Below, piece by piece: positions 13,612-14,234 of a stretch of 14,234 nucleotides of DNA. The notes under the pieces are model-generated. The model had not been told where the DNA came from. It made no database searches and was given only the letters and a program-made list of their open reading frames with translations. Positions within the stretch are counted from its first letter, which is position 1, and each line of letters opens with the position of its first letter. A program made the translations under genes and the position numbers. The stretch lies in assembly GCA_026998145.1 (NCBI GenBank), contig JALTRC010000067.1, positions 1 through 14,234 on the forward strand, written 5' to 3'. Source of the DNA: Gammaproteobacteria bacterium. GTDB taxonomy: Bacteria > Pseudomonadota > Gammaproteobacteria > SZUA-229.

Positions 13612-14067
13612 TCACCCACCAACTGAATCCGCCAAAACCAGATCCGCCGGATCGATCTCAATAATATTATCATCCCGGCAATCATAACGGCGACAACGCA
13701 GCGGCCGGTTTTCCCATTCCATACATTGCCAGGTGTCCCGGTTTAAATGGGGGCAGTAACCGTCTTCCTTATCCCGCGCAACAAAATAGGGCTTGTCTTT
13801 ATTCCAGGCAATAATGCCCTTATCAACTTCTTCGTGAGTCAGGGCAAAAATAAAGGTGCAGCATTTGGCTTTGCACTGGCTGATATATTTATGGCAGGGA
13901 AAGCGGGATTCTGGTTGATCCTCAGACTCATCACCGTAAATGGCCGCCATGCCCATATCCATCATCTTTTCCATTACGCTGATAATGCGCAGCTTTTCTT
14001 CATGGCTTAATTGCTGATAGTCAGGGTCGTCTTTAAATTCCTGATCCAGCTCTTCAATTGTATTCAC
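13612..14067 (-). CDS. YkgJ-family cysteine cluster protein
   Basis: A 151-residue soluble protein of the YkgJ/UPF0153 family, predicted to bind zinc or an iron-sulfur cluster; the biological role is unknown. Eight cysteines lie in the family pattern: Cys58, 65, 69 and 70 (PCHKYISQCKAKCC), Cys105 (GYCPHL), Cys115, and Cys125 and 130 (RPLRCRRYDCR). Residues 1-45 form an extra N-terminal helical part rich in Asp, Glu and Met. The start used is GTG at 14067, with only a weak ribosome-binding site; a later ATG at residue 32 or beyond would still keep all cysteines. It converges on ligA across the IS. A -10 TATAAT with a weak -35 lies just upstream. Confidence 0.8.
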   Translation of the reverse strand: MNTIEELDQEFKDDPDYQQLSHEEKLRIISVMEKMMDMGMAAIYGDESEDQPESRFPCHKYISQCKAKCCTFIFALTHEEVDKGIIAWNKDKPYFVARDKEDGYCPHLNRDTWQCMEWENRPLRCRRYDCRDDNIIEIDPADLVLADSVGG

Positions 14068-14098
14068 GTTTTGCTACCCGATGTTATAAAACCGGGGA

Positions 14099-14127
14099 AT
14101 TATACGAAATTTAAATTTGCTGTAAAA
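14099..14127 (-). promoter_or_regulatory. promoter for the YkgJ-family gene
   Basis: On the - strand TTTTAC (14127-14122), a 17-base spacer and a perfect TATAAT (14104-14099) lie about 32 bases before the GTG start. The -35 matches poorly, but the -10 and spacing are good. Confidence 0.5.
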
Positions 14128-14234
14128 CGTGAGTTAGTCTAATAATGATGTTTTGCGAGTGAGGGAGCATAGGCCGGACAGGCCAGATTTTCGGGAGGGA
14201 TTCGGCACAGACTATTGAGCTGATTATTGTTGAT
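14128..14234. other. unassigned end of window
   Basis: No start codon with a ribosome-binding site and no known protein was found. Short open frames run to the window edge on the - strand (one stops at 14139-14141), but none gives a recognisable sequence. The GGCC-GGACA-GGCC at about 14172-14184 is a short symmetrical motif. Confidence 0.3.

Noticed and set aside
13747..14010. 87-codon + strand ORF opposite the YkgJ-family gene
   Set aside because: It is antisense to a gene with eight family-patterned cysteines and shows no features of its own.
14139..14234. Partial - strand ORF at the right edge
   Set aside because: About 31 open codons, with no recognisable motif and another open frame beside it; too little to support a gene.

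Overview
The window looks like chromosomal DNA of a free-living gammaproteobacterium. The core order smc-zipA-ligA on the + strand is the arrangement I recall from Pseudomonas and relatives, which use SMC rather than MukB. CysZ, SlyX and ZipA are also proteobacterial, largely gammaproteobacterial, families. The species cannot be named from this stretch. Intergenic DNA is rich in short palindromic and purine-rich repeats.

Layout. At 1-892 (-) lies the N-terminal part of an NnrS-family membrane protein, cut by the window edge. It diverges from a MerR-family regulator (1027-1419, +) that keeps all three metal-binding cysteines of mercury-type MerR. The regulator is followed by an NADPH-dependent FMN reductase-like flavoprotein (1490-2104, +). 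In the divergent gap the strand reading toward nnrS carries TTGACC-N19-TAAATT, the long-spacer architecture of MerR-activated promoters. Overlapping slyX and cysZ (2105-3071, -) follow, the end of slyX abutting the reductase stop codon.

The gap 3072-3566 is built from two tandem 171-172 bp units plus a partial third. Each unit starts with a GTCATTCCCGCG-type palindrome and contains a long imperfect hairpin. Next on the - strand are an FGGY pentulose kinase-like gene and, upstream of it, short-form queF (3567-5234), probably one transcript. The gap 5235-5529 holds divergent promoters and, before smc, an unusual structured stretch with a 13-bp perfect inverted repeat, a competing stem and a possible 48-codon ORF.

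On the + strand smc (5530-9030) overlaps zipA by one base, and ligA follows after a 112-bp gap that holds a C10 tract. These genes serve chromosome compaction, divisome anchoring and DNA ligation. Between the convergent genes ligA and a YkgJ-type cysteine-cluster gene (13612-14067, -) sits an IS110-family element of the IS1111 type (about 12143-13518). Its transposase is broken by a one-base frameshift. The long non-coding segment behind the transposase gene is where IS1111-type elements encode their guide (bridge/seek) RNA. The IS sits between two 36-bp inverted arms that probably formed one hairpin between ligA and ykgJ before insertion.

The items most worth a second look are the MerR-nnrS pairing, the structured smc leader, the IS1111-like guide RNA region and its insertion into a palindromic repeat, and the 171-bp tandem repeats.
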